Source: Halobaculum marinum (GTDB lineage Archaea; Halobacteriota; Halobacteria; Halobacteriales; Haloferacaceae). From it: a stretch of 64,000 nucleotides of DNA. Below the pieces are notes generated by a model. The model was not told the origin of the DNA. It did no database searches and saw nothing but the letters and a program-made list of their open reading frames with translations. A program made the translations under genes and the position numbers. Below, piece by piece: positions 53,388 to 62,608 of the stretch (within the stretch, counting starts at the first letter, position 1; each line of letters opens with the position of its first letter). Location: positions 62,001 to 126,000 of the forward strand of contig NZ_CP119989.1 in assembly GCF_029338555.1 (NCBI RefSeq), in the 5' to 3' direction.

Positions 53388-54713
53388 TCAGTCGGCGGGC
53401 TGTTCGGTGCCGCCGCCGACCGCGTCGCTCACCGTCGAGCGGGTGTGGGCCGCCACCTGGAGAATCTCGTCGCGGCGAGACAGCAGGAGTCCGAGGCCGA
53501 GCACCATGTACAGCGCGGTGAAGCCGTGCAGCAGGACGATGGAGTTGGCCTCGGCGGCCGCCTCCGACATCGTGCGGATGAAGTAGAACTCCACCAGCAC
53601 CTGCGAGAGGAACAGCGTCAACAACACCAGCGACTCGCGGACGGAGATGTTGAAGTTGATCAGGACGGCGAGCGCGAAGAAGCTCTGTGCGGCGGTGATC
53701 CAGATCTCGGCGGCCTGCTTCTCGTCGAACATGAGGACGCCGTACTGGCCCGCGGAGATGGAGTAGACGACGACGAGCGTCCCGATGAGTAGCGTCCACT
53801 GGTTCAGCTTCGAGGAGATGAGCGCGTTGAACGCCGCCGTCGAGCGCGCCTTGTTCACGAGGTAGGCGGTGACGATCAGTTCCGGGCTCTCGGAGGCCAG
53901 CGGCGCGATCCACTGGATCATGAAGAACTCGGGGATGCCGAACTGCAGACCCAACTCCTCCAGCCCGTGGGCGAACGGTTCGACGGCGGTGAAGATGAGC
54001 AGCCCGGAGTACGCGAACAGCGCGAGCACCGAGACGGCGCGGACGGGGAACGACCGCGCCTGGAGGTAGGCGGGGACGCCAACCTGCTCTTCGACCTCCT
54101 CGACGTCGCCGCGGACGATGACGAGGATGTACGCGACGTACAGGCCGACGAGGAACAGGGTGTCGATGGCGCCGATACCGCCGCCGAGCGGGACGAAGAA
54201 CGCGTACACGGTCGCGAGGAACAGGAACGCCACCTCCAGCGAGATGTCCCGGTCGAGCGAGACGTAGTCGCCGAGGAACTTCCCGTTCGTGACGACGTTG
54301 TCGTCGCCGCTGCCGCCGTACGCTTGGTAGACCGAGAACAGCGCGATGCCGGACCAGCCGAGCCCAATGAGGATGCGGTTGGCGCCGGTCATGTTCGCGA
54401 CCGCGAGGTTGCCGGCGGCGGCGTCACCCTGCCCGGCCTGCCAGGCGTACAGCGCGTCGACGGCGTACTCGGGCGCGACCGCCAGCACCGCGAGCACGGC
54501 GATGGCGAACGCGCGGGGCACGTCCTTCTCGGCGGTCTCGGCGCCCCACGCGAGGAGGAACGAGGCGCCGAGCACCGCGACGCCGGCGACCCCGACGGTC
54601 GTCAGCGTCGAGAACGTTTGGTTCAGTCCGGTCGCCCACGAGAGGATCCACGGGAGGGTGAGCAGTATCCCACCGACCAGTCCGGTGAGCGGGTGGCGAA
54701 GGCGCGAACTCAT
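53388..54713 (-). CDS. Divergent Ca2+/cation exchanger-like membrane protein
   Basis: 441 residues from ATG 54713 (GTG 54722 also possible). About 11-12 membrane helices in two halves. Alpha-repeat 1 is APEYAVDALYAWQAG with NMTGANRILIGLG; repeat 2 is APLASESPELIVTAYLVNKA with NALISSKLNQWTLLIG. Both keep the acidic residue after AP or SP (P-E) but GSN is GAN or SSK, so ion choice may differ from the two neighbours. Classed with the CaCA superfamily (SLC8/YrbG-like). First of three adjacent exchanger-type genes. Confidence 0.82.
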   Translation of the reverse strand: MSSRLRHPLTGLVGGILLTLPWILSWATGLNQTFSTLTTVGVAGVAVLGASFLLAWGAETAEKDVPRAFAIAVLAVLAVAPEYAVDALYAWQAGQGDAAAGNLAVANMTGANRILIGLGWSGIALFSVYQAYGGSGDDNVVTNGKFLGDYVSLDRDISLEVAFLFLATVYAFFVPLGGGIGAIDTLFLVGLYVAYILVIVRGDVEEVEEQVGVPAYLQARSFPVRAVSVLALFAYSGLLIFTAVEPFAHGLEELGLQFGIPEFFMIQWIAPLASESPELIVTAYLVNKARSTAAFNALISSKLNQWTLLIGTLVVVYSISAGQYGVLMFDEKQAAEIWITAAQSFFALAVLINFNISVRESLVLLTLFLSQVLVEFYFIRTMSEAAAEANSIVLLHGFTALYMVLGLGLLLSRRDEILQVAAHTRSTVSDAVGGGTEQPAD

Positions 54714-54736
54714 TGTCGCCACGAAGCCGGCGACAA
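54713..54736. promoter_or_regulatory. 8-bp dyad abutting the exchanger start codon
   Basis: TTGTCGCC (54713-54720), 8-nt spacer, GGCGACAA (54729-54736). On the minus strand it sits directly before and touching the ATG. A TATA-like AAGAGTAAGG (about 54740-54749) lies 27-36 nt from the ATG, so the dyad would cover the transcription start: a candidate repressor site or, less likely, an RNA hairpin. Confidence 0.45.
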
Positions 54737-54839
54737 CCCCTTACTCTTGCGCTTCACGGCGGTTGCGCGCGTTCGAGTGGAGCGAGTGCAGCGACCGAGA
54801 ATCCCGACGACCGGGCAGTCGGACGGCGTGGGGTGCGAC

Positions 54840-55841
54840 CTACGGTAACAGCAGGTAGACGAACACGAGGTAGCCGCCCAGCAGGACGCCGCCGTCGAGG
54901 CGCCCGACCTCGCCGCCGCGCAGCATCACCACGATGGCCGCGACGGTGAACGCGATGAGCGACGGGAAGTCGAACGACTCGACGCTGACGGAGACGAACA
55001 CAGGCACGACGACCGCCACCAAGCCGAGCACGGCGAGGACGTTGTAGATGTTCGAGCCGACGACGTTGCCCACCGCGAAGTCCGCCTGTCCGCGCACCGC
55101 CGCGACGACGCTGGCGGCGAGTTCCGGCAGCGACGTGCCGAACGCCAACACGGTCAGGCCGACGAGGCGCTGGGAGAAGCCGAACTGGTACAGGATCGAT
55201 CGACCGCTGTCCATGAGCCAGCGCGACCCGAAGAACAGCAGCGCCAGGCCGACGACGAGATAGACGACGTGGCGGAGGTTGACACTCTCTGGGTCGACGT
55301 CGGGCATCTCCTCGACGACGCCGCCGTCGGTGACCGCACCGGACTCGTCGACGCCGGCCGCCTCGGACTCGCCGCTCGCACCGCGGTACAACACGACGGT
55401 GAACCCGGCGAGGACGACCAGGAAGATGGCGCCCTCTACGCGACCGATGATCGCGTCGCGCCCGAAGACGACGAGCAGCCCCGCCGCCAGCGCCATGAAC
55501 GGGACGTGCCGCCGGAGCACGGTACGCGACACCGACAGCGGGCGGATGAGCGCCGCCAGCCCGAGCACGAGTCCGACGTTGGCGATGTTGGAGCCGACGA
55601 TTGCCCCCAGGCCGAGTTGTGAGTCGCCGTTGACTCCGGAGATGACGCCGATGAACAGCTCCGGCGCGGTCGTCGCGAACGCGACCACCGTCACCCCGAC
55701 GAGCGCGGCGTGGAGTCCGATCCCCAACGCCAGCCCCGCGGCCCCCTTCACCAGCGATTCGGCTCCCAGGTACAGGAGCACGACCCCGAGAAGCAAGAAG
55801 AGGCCGTGCTCAGAGAGGAGCACGTCGGCCAGTTGTAGCAT
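54840..55841 (-). CDS. Na+/Ca2+ antiporter, CaCA family (YrbG-like)
   Basis: 333 residues from ATG 55841. About ten helices with two alpha-repeats: FATTAPELFIGVISGVNG and GSNIANVGLVLGL; GTSLPELAASVVAAVRG and VGSNIYNVLAVLG. Both Glu ion ligands (P-E-L) and both GSN motifs are present, as in the YrbG family of Ca2+/Na+ or K+ exchangers. Acidic loop (about 177-205) between halves. Paralogue of the next gene. Confidence 0.93.
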   Translation of the reverse strand: MLQLADVLLSEHGLFLLLGVVLLYLGAESLVKGAAGLALGIGLHAALVGVTVVAFATTAPELFIGVISGVNGDSQLGLGAIVGSNIANVGLVLGLAALIRPLSVSRTVLRRHVPFMALAAGLLVVFGRDAIIGRVEGAIFLVVLAGFTVVLYRGASGESEAAGVDESGAVTDGGVVEEMPDVDPESVNLRHVVYLVVGLALLFFGSRWLMDSGRSILYQFGFSQRLVGLTVLAFGTSLPELAASVVAAVRGQADFAVGNVVGSNIYNVLAVLGLVAVVVPVFVSVSVESFDFPSLIAFTVAAIVVMLRGGEVGRLDGGVLLGGYLVFVYLLLP

Positions 55842-55944
55842 GTCTGGCTCGGTTCGACCTTCACTACTTGAAGGCGCGTTTCTAAATATCGGTATTGAGA
55901 CTATAGAGCGCACCCGAGCCGTGACGAGGACGCTGGCCGATCCC

Positions 55945-56988
55945 TCAGACGAGCAGGGAGACGTAGCCGCCGTAGCCGGCGAGGAGGAGGACGCCGGCGA
56001 TGCGACCGACGCGACCGCGGGCGACGAGGAGGAGGACGCAGAACGCCGTCGCCCCCAAGAGCACGGGGAAGTCGGTGCCGATCACGGAGGTGGGGACCCG
56101 GATCGGCGACAGGAGCGTGAGCACGCCCAAGACGGCGAGGACGTTGTAGATGTTCGAGCCGACGACGTTGCCGATGGAGAAGTCGGCCTCGCCGCGCAGC
56201 GCCGAGACGAGGCTAGCGGCCAGTTCTGGGAGGGACGTGCCGAGCGCGAGGACGGTGACACCGACGAGTCGGTCTGAGCCGCCGAGCAGGTACAGCGTCG
56301 ATGTTCCGCCGTCGACGAGTCGCCGCGCGCCGACGAGCAGCAGTCCGAGGCCGATCAGCAGGAAGACGAGGTCGCGTGGGCGAATCTCGGCGACGCGACG
56401 CACCGGGGAGGCGGCTGTCGTCCCACCGTCGGTGGCGACCGACTCGCCGTCGGTGGCCTCGTCGGCGTCGGGGACGCCGCGCAGGAGGACGACGGTGAAG
56501 GCTCCGAGCACGACCAAGAGCACGCCACCGTCGAGTTTGCTCAGGGTGCCGTCGTACCCCAACCCGACGAGCAGCAGCGCCGCCAGCACCATGAACGGGA
56601 GGTGTCGGCGGACCGTCTCGCGGGAGACGGCCATCGGCCGGACGAGCGCCGACAACCCGAGCACCAGACAGATGTTCGCCACGTTCGAGCCGATAACCGC
56701 CCCCAGCCCGATGGTCGTCGTCTTCTCGACCTTTCCGATGATGGCCACGAACAGCTCCGGCGCGGTCGTCGCGAACGCGACCACCGTCACGCCCGCGACG
56801 GCGGCCCGCACGCCGAGGTCGGTCGCGAGCCCCTGGGCCCCCTTCACCAGCGACTCGGCGCCCACGTACAGGAGGACGACCCCAACCAACAACGAGACCC
56901 CCGCCCCGTCGGTCGTCAGTGCCATCCAGATCCACCGCGGACTCGTTCGCACCTCCAACGGCGGGAGCGCCCCCGCGAGTTCGAACAT
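55945..56988 (-). CDS. Na+/Ca2+ antiporter, CaCA family, paralogue
   Basis: 347 residues from ATG 56988. Same architecture as the gene at 54840: APELFVAIIGKVEK, GSNVANICLVLGL, GTSLPELAASLVSALRG, GSNIYNVLAVLG. It differs by an N-terminal 20 residues and in the central loop. Close relationship with the neighbour suggests tandem duplication followed by divergence. Separated from it by 103 bp, and from aroE upstream by a divergent 214-bp gap. Confidence 0.93.
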   Translation of the reverse strand: MFELAGALPPLEVRTSPRWIWMALTTDGAGVSLLVGVVLLYVGAESLVKGAQGLATDLGVRAAVAGVTVVAFATTAPELFVAIIGKVEKTTTIGLGAVIGSNVANICLVLGLSALVRPMAVSRETVRRHLPFMVLAALLLVGLGYDGTLSKLDGGVLLVVLGAFTVVLLRGVPDADEATDGESVATDGGTTAASPVRRVAEIRPRDLVFLLIGLGLLLVGARRLVDGGTSTLYLLGGSDRLVGVTVLALGTSLPELAASLVSALRGEADFSIGNVVGSNIYNVLAVLGVLTLLSPIRVPTSVIGTDFPVLLGATAFCVLLLVARGRVGRIAGVLLLAGYGGYVSLLV

Positions 56989-57170
56989 ATCGGCGCTGGT
57001 TCGCTCTCCCCGATAATGCTGTTGCGCCACGTCTCAGGGCCGATAGCCCCGATATTGAGTCCGGTGTGTCGTACATACTCGTGCGGAGCAGACCCCTGTC
57101 GTTCGCGCTGGGTCGGCGGCGCGGGCGACGCCGACTCTGGGCCCGACCGGTGACTCCCCAGTGAACCCCG

Positions 57171-57177
57171 TTTTTAT
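57171..57177 (+). promoter_or_regulatory. TATA box of aroE
   Basis: TTTTTAT, 26-32 nt before ATG 57203. Confidence 0.55.
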
Positions 57178-57202
57178 CGGGGGTGCCACCGCACATTCGA
57201 CC

Positions 57203-58039
57203 ATGAACGTGTACGGACTCATCGGGAACCCGGTGGGGCACTCGCTGTCGCCGCCAATGCACGAGGCCGCCTACGACGCACTCGGGTTCGACGCGCGCTA
57301 CGTCACCTTCGAACCAGACGCCGGCGACGGCGCCGCGGCCATCGCAGCCGCTGACACGCTGGGTGTCGCCGGGCTGAACGTGACGGTGCCGTTCAAGCAG
57401 GACGTGCTCGAAGCCGTCGAACCGGACGACCTCGCGGCGGAGGTGGGCGCGGTGAACACGGTCGACTTCTCGACGGACCCGCCGCGAGGATACAACACCG
57501 ACGTGGCCGGCGTCCGCAGGGCGTTGGACCACCACGACGTCGCACGCGAGGGCGCCGCCGCCGTCGTCGTCGGCGCTGGCGGAGCGGGGCGGGCCGCGGC
57601 GTTCGCGCTCGCCGAGGACGCCGTCTCCCTGCACGTCGCCAACCGGACAGCCAAGCGGGCCGAGTCGCTCGCGGCCGAGGTGCGCGCGGCGCTCCCGGAC
57701 GACCTCGACACGCCGACGACGGTGACTGCGGGCGGCCTCGATACGCTCGCGGAGACGGTGCCGAACGCCGACCTGCTCGTGAACGCCACCACCGTCGGAA
57801 TGGAGTCCGACGAGACGCCGGTTCCCGCCGAGCACCTGCACGCCGACCTGGCGGTGCTGGACGCGGTGTACGCGCCGCTGGACACGCGACTGCTGCGCGA
57901 CGCCCGGGACGCTGGTGCCACCACCGTCGACGGTGCGTGGATGCTGCTGTTCCAGGGCGTCGAGGCGTTCGAGCGGTGGACCGGCGAGGACGCTCCCGTC
58001 GCGGAGATGAACGAGGCGCTCCGGGCGGAACTGTCGTAA
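57203..58039 (+). CDS. aroE: Shikimate dehydrogenase
   Basis: 278 residues from ATG 57203 ([20 protein letters not shown]). Reduces 3-dehydroshikimate to shikimate with NADPH. Substrate-site motifs [10 protein letters not shown] and LNVTVPFKQ (catalytic Lys), GAVNTV, YNTDVAG; cofactor site [13 protein letters not shown] and [14 protein letters not shown] (Arg/Thr typical for NADP). GAWMLLFQG near the C-terminus. Stop codon at 58037-58039, then a T-rich run (58070-58075). Confidence 0.96.
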   Translation: MNVYGLIGNPVGHSLSPPMHEAAYDALGFDARYVTFEPDAGDGAAAIAAADTLGVAGLNVTVPFKQDVLEAVEPDDLAAEVGAVNTVDFSTDPPRGYNTDVAGVRRALDHHDVAREGAAAVVVGAGGAGRAAAFALAEDAVSLHVANRTAKRAESLAAEVRAALPDDLDTPTTVTAGGLDTLAETVPNADLLVNATTVGMESDETPVPAEHLHADLAVLDAVYAPLDTRLLRDARDAGATTVDGAWMLLFQGVEAFERWTGEDAPVAEMNEALRAELS

Positions 58040-58089
58040 CCCTTCACCAACACGGCTCCTGCGTCGGGTTTTCTCGATATTCGGCGCTG

Positions 58090-58100
58090 GTTTTTTAAAA
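58090..58100 (+). promoter_or_regulatory. Strong TATA box of the acidic HhH gene
   Basis: GTTTTTTAAAA, 23-33 nt before ATG 58123; the clearest promoter in this half of the window. Confidence 0.6.
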
Positions 58101-58122
58101 GGGCGCGGCGTGGATCCGCCAA

Positions 58123-58968
58123 ATGGGAATCATTCAGCAGATCAAGCGACTATTCGGGTTGGGGGGGCGCGAATCGAACGGGTCGCGCTCCAGCGAGACG
58201 GCGGTGACCGTCGAGCGCGAGCGCGACGCAGAGGTGGACGCCGACACCGAGGCGGCGGTGAAGGGAACCGACGAGGCCGACGCCGCGGCCGCGGAGACTG
58301 ACGCCGCCGCCTCCACCGGTTCCGTCACCGACGCAGACGACGAGGGGGCCGCCGAGCCAGCAGAGGCGACCGAGGGGGCCGACGCCGGTGCCGCCGAGGA
58401 GGGGCAGGTCGACGCCGAGGTGCCGGCCGAGGAGACCGCCGACGCAGACGACGCCGAGGAGGAGGCAGACACCGACGACGAGGCCGAACCGGTCGCCGCC
58501 GGGACGGACGCGGACGCCTCGACGGAGGCGCTGGTCGACGAGGCCGAGGCGACCGAGGAGCCAGCCGCCGCCGCCGAACCAGCCGAGGCCGCCGGTCCCG
58601 AGTCGGACGACGTCACGACCGACGTTGACGCGGTCGACGTCGACGACGAGGAGACGGAGGCGGACGCCGACGACGAGGAGCCGGCGGTCGAAGAGGCAGA
58701 GAGCGAGGAGACCGACGACGCCGACGACGAGGAGCCGGCGGTCGAAGAGGCAGAGAGCGAGGAGACCGACGACGCCGACGACGAGGGCGTCCCGGTCGAC
58801 CAGATCAAGGGGATCGGCCCGGCGTACGCCGAGCGCCTCGCGGAGTTGGGGATCAACACCGTCGCCGACCTGGCGGCCGCCGACGCCGCCGAGGTTGCCG
58901 AGGGGACCGACGTCTCCGAGAAGCGGGTGACTCGCTGGATCGACCGCGCCGCCGAGCACGACGCGTAG
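58123..58968 (+). CDS. Acidic low-complexity protein with C-terminal helix-hairpin-helix domain
   Basis: 281 residues. N-terminus [16 protein letters not shown] could be an amphipathic anchor. Residues 25-225 are almost wholly Asp/Glu/Ala, with a perfect 18-residue tandem duplication (unit [18 protein letters not shown]) around 181-216. The C-terminal 55 residues hold Hh[50 protein letters not shown]. HhH domains bind DNA non-specifically; the acidic region probably acts as a spacer or holds counter-ions. No named family recognised. Confidence 0.85.
   Translation: MGIIQQIKRLFGLGGRESNGSRSSETAVTVERERDAEVDADTEAAVKGTDEADAAAAETDAAASTGSVTDADDEGAAEPAEATEGADAGAAEEGQVDAEVPAEETADADDAEEEADTDDEAEPVAAGTDADASTEALVDEAEATEEPAAAAEPAEAAGPESDDVTTDVDAVDVDDEETEADADDEEPAVEEAESEETDDADDEEPAVEEAESEETDDADDEGVPVDQIKGIGPAYAERLAELGINTVADLAAADAAEVAEGTDVSEKRVTRWIDRAAEHDA
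58663..58786 (+). repeat. Perfect 54-bp tandem duplication plus partial third copy
   Basis: Unit 1 58663-58716 and unit 2 58717-58770 are identical. A 16-bp third copy (58771-58786) breaks off after GAGG. Exact identity at 54 bp inside coding DNA suggests a recent slippage event in the acidic linker; length is in frame (18 codons). Confidence 0.92.
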
Positions 58969-59014
58969 TCTCGGAACCGAACCCGCTTTTTCCCTCCCGC
59001 GTGGACGGACTCGT

Positions 59015-60550
59015 ATGCACACGGTCACGGACCGCGAGTCGTTCCGCCGCCTCGCGGCCGACGCGCCCGACGACGCCCGCATCCCCGTCGAGGGGCGGGC
59101 GACGGTCGGGGATCCCTTCGAGGCCTACCGCCGCGCCCGGACGGCGGACCGACCGGCGGTGTTCTACGAGACGACCGGCGGCCAGTCCGGGTGGGGCGCC
59201 TTCGGCGTCGACCCGGCGGAGACGCTGACCGTCGGCGCCGAGGCGAGCGTCCGTGACCCACACCACCCCGGCCACGGCGACTACGCCGACCCGTCGCCGA
59301 CGCTGGAGGCGCTGGCGGGACTGCTCGACGCCGGCACCCTGGTCCGCGGCGACTGCGACGTGCCGTACCCCTGCGGCGTCTTCGGGTGGCTCTCGTACGA
59401 CGCGGCCCGCGAGTTGGAGTCGTTTCCCGCCGACGGCGCCGTCGAGGACCGCGGCCTGCCGCGCCTGCAGGCTGGCGTGTTCACGACCCTCGCCTCGTGG
59501 GAGGAACCGCGCGACGACGGCGACGTGACGCTTCGGATCACGTCGTGTCCGCGCGTCGCCGACTACCCCGATGCGGACGCCGCGTACGACGCCGGCGTCG
59601 CCGCCGCCGAGGCCCTCGCCGAGCGAGCGGTCGAGGGCGACCCGTCGGTCGGACCCGCACCGGCCGGCGACGCCGACGCCGTCAGCTTCGAGAGCGACTG
59701 CGGGCGCGAGGCGTACGCCGACCGCGTCCGCAGCGTCAAGGAGTCGGTCCGCGCGGGCGACACCTTCCAGGCGAACGTGAGCCAGCGCCTCGCCGCCCCC
59801 GCGGCGGTCCACCCCGTCGTCGCCTACGACGCCCTCCGCGCGCGCAACCCCGCGCCGTATTCCGGGCTGGTGGAGTTCCCCGGCGTCGACCTCGTGAGCG
59901 CGAGTCCCGAACTCCTCTTGCGGCGCGAGCCATCGGACGACCCCGACACAGGCGCTCGACTCGAAACCGAACCCATCGCCGGCACCCGCCCGCGCGACGC
60001 CGACCCGGAGACGGACGCCGCGCTGGAGGCCGAGTTGACCGGCGACGAGAAAGAGCGCGCCGAGCACGCGATGCTGGTCGACCTCGAGCGCAACGACCTC
60101 GGGAAGGTGAGCCGCTACGGCACCGTCTCGGTGCCCGAGTACCGGCGCGTCGACCGCTACTCGGAGGTGATGCACCTCGTCTCGCTCGTCGAGGGTGAAG
60201 AGCGGGCCGACCGCTCGCTCGCCGACACGCTCGCGGCGGTGTTCCCCGGCGGCACCATCACCGGCGCGCCCAAGCCGAAGACGATGGCCATCATCGACGC
60301 ACTGGAAGGGACACAGCGGGGTCCGTACACCGGGTCGATGTTCGCCGCCGGCTTCGACGGCCGTCTCGTCGCCAACATCGTCATCAGGACGCTCGTCCGC
60401 ACGGGCGAGCAGTACCACCTCCGCGTCGGCGCGGGCGTCGTCCACGACTCCGACCCGGAGGCAGAGTACGAGGAGACGCTGGCGAAGGCCCGCGCGCTCG
60501 TCCGCTCGGTCGACGACGCGCTCGACGGCCACATGGAGGTGGACGAGTGA
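59015..60550 (+). CDS. pabB: Chorismate-binding synthase (PabB/TrpE family component I)
   Basis: 511 residues. Adds ammonia to chorismate. Chorismate-site motifs: [17 protein letters not shown] (N-terminal, as in PabB), [31 protein letters not shown] (320-330), [28 protein letters not shown]. The PIAGT form has Ala where E. coli PabB has the nucleophile Lys (PIKGT), so TrpE-like anthranilate chemistry cannot be excluded. Assigned to PabB because a PabC-like lyase follows in the same coupled operon. Overlaps pabA by 4 nt. Confidence 0.85.
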   Translation: MHTVTDRESFRRLAADAPDDARIPVEGRATVGDPFEAYRRARTADRPAVFYETTGGQSGWGAFGVDPAETLTVGAEASVRDPHHPGHGDYADPSPTLEALAGLLDAGTLVRGDCDVPYPCGVFGWLSYDAARELESFPADGAVEDRGLPRLQAGVFTTLASWEEPRDDGDVTLRITSCPRVADYPDADAAYDAGVAAAEALAERAVEGDPSVGPAPAGDADAVSFESDCGREAYADRVRSVKESVRAGDTFQANVSQRLAAPAAVHPVVAYDALRARNPAPYSGLVEFPGVDLVSASPELLLRREPSDDPDTGARLETEPIAGTRPRDADPETDAALEAELTGDEKERAEHAMLVDLERNDLGKVSRYGTVSVPEYRRVDRYSEVMHLVSLVEGEERADRSLADTLAAVFPGGTITGAPKPKTMAIIDALEGTQRGPYTGSMFAAGFDGRLVANIVIRTLVRTGEQYHLRVGAGVVHDSDPEAEYEETLAKARALVRSVDDALDGHMEVDE

Positions 60551-61158
60551 GCGACAGAACTCCCGTCGGCGGCCGCATCCTCGTCGTCGACAACTACGAC
60601 TCGTTCGCGTACAACCTCGTCCAGTACGTCGGCGAGTTGGCCGACGAGGTGCTCGTCCGCCGGAACGACCGCGTCGACGTCGACGACATCCGCGCCCTCA
60701 ACCCCGACGGCATCGTCGTCTCGCCCGGTCCGGGAACCCCCGAGGAGGCCGGCGTCTCCATCCCCGTGTTCGCCGAGTTGGACTACCCGACGCTCGGCGT
60801 CTGCCTCGGCCACCAGGCGCTGTGTGCGGCCAACGGCGCCGCCGTCACGCTCGCGCCAGAGGTCGTCCACGGGAAGCCCTCCGACGTGCGCCACGACGGG
60901 CGCGGGGTGTTCGCCGCACTCCCCGACCGCGTCGAGGTCGGACGCTACCACTCGCTGTGCGTCGAGCACGACGCCGTCCCCGACACGCTCGTCGAGACGG
61001 CGTGGACCGACGACGAGCGCGAGGTGGTGATGGGCGTGCGCCACACCGAGCGCCCGCACGTCGGCGTCCAGTTCCACCCCGAGAGCATCCTCACGCCCGA
61101 CGGGAAGGCGATGGTGCGGAGCTTCCTCCGCGTCTGCGAGCGAGGTGGATTCGAGTGA
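60547..61158 (+). CDS. pabA: Glutamine amidotransferase (PabA/TrpG family component II)
   Basis: 203 residues from GTG 60547. Releases ammonia from glutamine for component I. Class I GATase: [27 protein letters not shown], nucleophile Cys86 in GVCLGHQAL, His177 and Glu179 in QFHPES. Starts by GTGA overlap with pabB and ends by GTGA overlap with pabC, so expression is tightly coupled. PabA and TrpG cannot be separated by sequence alone. Confidence 0.92.
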   Translation: MSDRTPVGGRILVVDNYDSFAYNLVQYVGELADEVLVRRNDRVDVDDIRALNPDGIVVSPGPGTPEEAGVSIPVFAELDYPTLGVCLGHQALCAANGAAVTLAPEVVHGKPSDVRHDGRGVFAALPDRVEVGRYHSLCVEHDAVPDTLVETAWTDDEREVVMGVRHTERPHVGVQFHPESILTPDGKAMVRSFLRVCERGGFE

Positions 61159-62141
61159 GCGACGCGGAACCCGACGGGGGAGCCGACGACCTCGTCTACC
61201 ACGTCGACGGCGACCTCGTCCCCGCGAGCGAGGCGTCGGTGTCGGTGCACGACCGCGGCTTCCAGTACGGCGACGCCGTCTTCGAGACGGTCCGCGCCTA
61301 CGGCGGGACGCTGTGGCGGTGGGACGCCCACGTCGACCGCCTGTTCGGCAGCCTCGACGCGCTCGGCATGCCCGCCGACGAGGTTGGGCTGTCGAAGTTG
61401 GACCTCCAGGCACGGGTCCGCGACACGCTCCGCGCGAACGACCTCGGCGACGCGTACGTCCGTCTGTCGGTGACGCGCGGGGAGACGGCGGGGTTCGCGC
61501 CGCCCGAGGCCGCCGAGACGGACCCGACGGTCGTCGTGCTCGTGAAGCCCCTCCCGCGTGGCGGCCGCGAGGACCACGGCGGCGAGTCGACGTGGGACGG
61601 CCCCGCGGCGATTCAGACGGTGAAGACCCGCCGGGTGTCGGACCGTGCGATCCCGAGCGACGCGAAGACGCACAACTACCTGAACAACGTCCTCGCCCGC
61701 GTCGAGACGCGCGTGACGGGCGCCGACGAGGCGGTCATGCTCGACGACGAGGGGTACGTGGCCGAGTGCGCGACGGCGAACCTGTTCTTCGTCGCCGACG
61801 ACGCCATCCGCACGCCGTCGCTCGACGGACCGGTCCTGCCGGGCGTCACTCGCGCCGAGGTGCTCGACATCGCCCGCGAGGAGGGGTTCCCCGTCGAGGA
61901 GGGCGAGTACACCCCCGACGACGTGCGCGGCGCCGACGAGGCGTTCCTCGCCTCCTCCATCCGGGAACTGCGACCCGTCGGGACGTACGACGGCGTCGCG
62001 ATCGGTGGCGGCCCGGTGACGACGCTCCTCTCGCGGCTGTACGACGAGCGGGTGGAACGGGCGTGCTACGCCGACGAGGCGGACGACGCGGAGGCGGGTG
62101 CGGGTGCCGACGCAGTCGCCGACGACGAGTCGCCGGAATAG
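61155..62141 (+). CDS. pabC: Aminodeoxychorismate lyase-like (class IV aminotransferase)
   Basis: 328 residues from GTG 61155, the reading frame directly coupled to pabA. PLP fold type IV: VHDRGFQYGDAVFETVRAYG, Schiff-base Lys171 in SDAKTHNYLNNVL, CATANLFFV, PGVTRAEVLDIAREE, SIRELRPVG. The aminodeoxychorismate lyase / branched-chain aminotransferase / D-amino acid transaminase group shares these motifs; operon position favours PabC. C-terminal 25 residues are an acidic extension. Confidence 0.88.
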   Translation: MSDAEPDGGADDLVYHVDGDLVPASEASVSVHDRGFQYGDAVFETVRAYGGTLWRWDAHVDRLFGSLDALGMPADEVGLSKLDLQARVRDTLRANDLGDAYVRLSVTRGETAGFAPPEAAETDPTVVVLVKPLPRGGREDHGGESTWDGPAAIQTVKTRRVSDRAIPSDAKTHNYLNNVLARVETRVTGADEAVMLDDEGYVAECATANLFFVADDAIRTPSLDGPVLPGVTRAEVLDIAREEGFPVEEGEYTPDDVRGADEAFLASSIRELRPVGTYDGVAIGGGPVTTLLSRLYDERVERACYADEADDAEAGAGADAVADDESPE

Positions 62142-62176
62142 GGAGGCATACAAGTCCGCCGGTCCTGCCGGCGGGT

Positions 62177-62602
62177 ATGAACGAGGACGCGCGGGTCGCC
62201 GACGCCGACGAGGTTCCCGAGGGTGGGACCTTGCTGTTCACCGTTCGCGACGACGAGGACGAACTCCGCGAGGCGTTCGTGAGTCGGCTGTCCGACGGCA
62301 CGGTCGTCGCGTACCGCAACTACTGCCAGCACTGGACGGACGTGCGCCTCGACAAAGGCGACGGCGCTCGCGTCACGAACGGCGAGGTGTGGTGTCAGAA
62401 ACACGGCGCGACGTTCCAACTCGACAGCGGCTACTGCGACTTCGGCCCCTGCGAGGGGTCGGTGATGGAGTCGGTCGACGTGACCGTAACCGACGGCGGG
62501 GTGTACGTCGACGACGAGGACTACGTCTTCGAGCACCTCGGTCCCAGCGGCGTCGACACGGGCGACGGCGGCGACAGTCGCATCGACTTCACCGGGAACT
62601 GA
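62177..62602 (+). CDS. Rieske-type 2Fe-2S protein
   Basis: 141 residues. Cluster ligands C-x-H (YCQHWTD) and C-x2-H (VWCQKHGA), 17-18 residues apart, match a Rieske box. A third pair (GYCDFGPCEGS) follows, as in bacterial ferredoxin-type Rieske proteins. No transmembrane helix, so it is soluble. No oxygenase gene nearby. It starts 35 nt after pabC on the same strand. Possible electron carrier or maturation-related protein. Confidence 0.9.
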   Translation: MNEDARVADADEVPEGGTLLFTVRDDEDELREAFVSRLSDGTVVAYRNYCQHWTDVRLDKGDGARVTNGEVWCQKHGATFQLDSGYCDFGPCEGSVMESVDVTVTDGGVYVDDEDYVFEHLGPSGVDTGDGGDSRIDFTGN

Positions 62603-62608
62603 GCGCGC

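Noticed and set aside
49964-53521. 1185-codon open frame on the plus strand across spt5, secE, ftsZ1 and dtdA
   Set aside because: Antisense to four well-identified genes and rich in Arg/Val repeats; high GC removes stop codons in the shadow frame.
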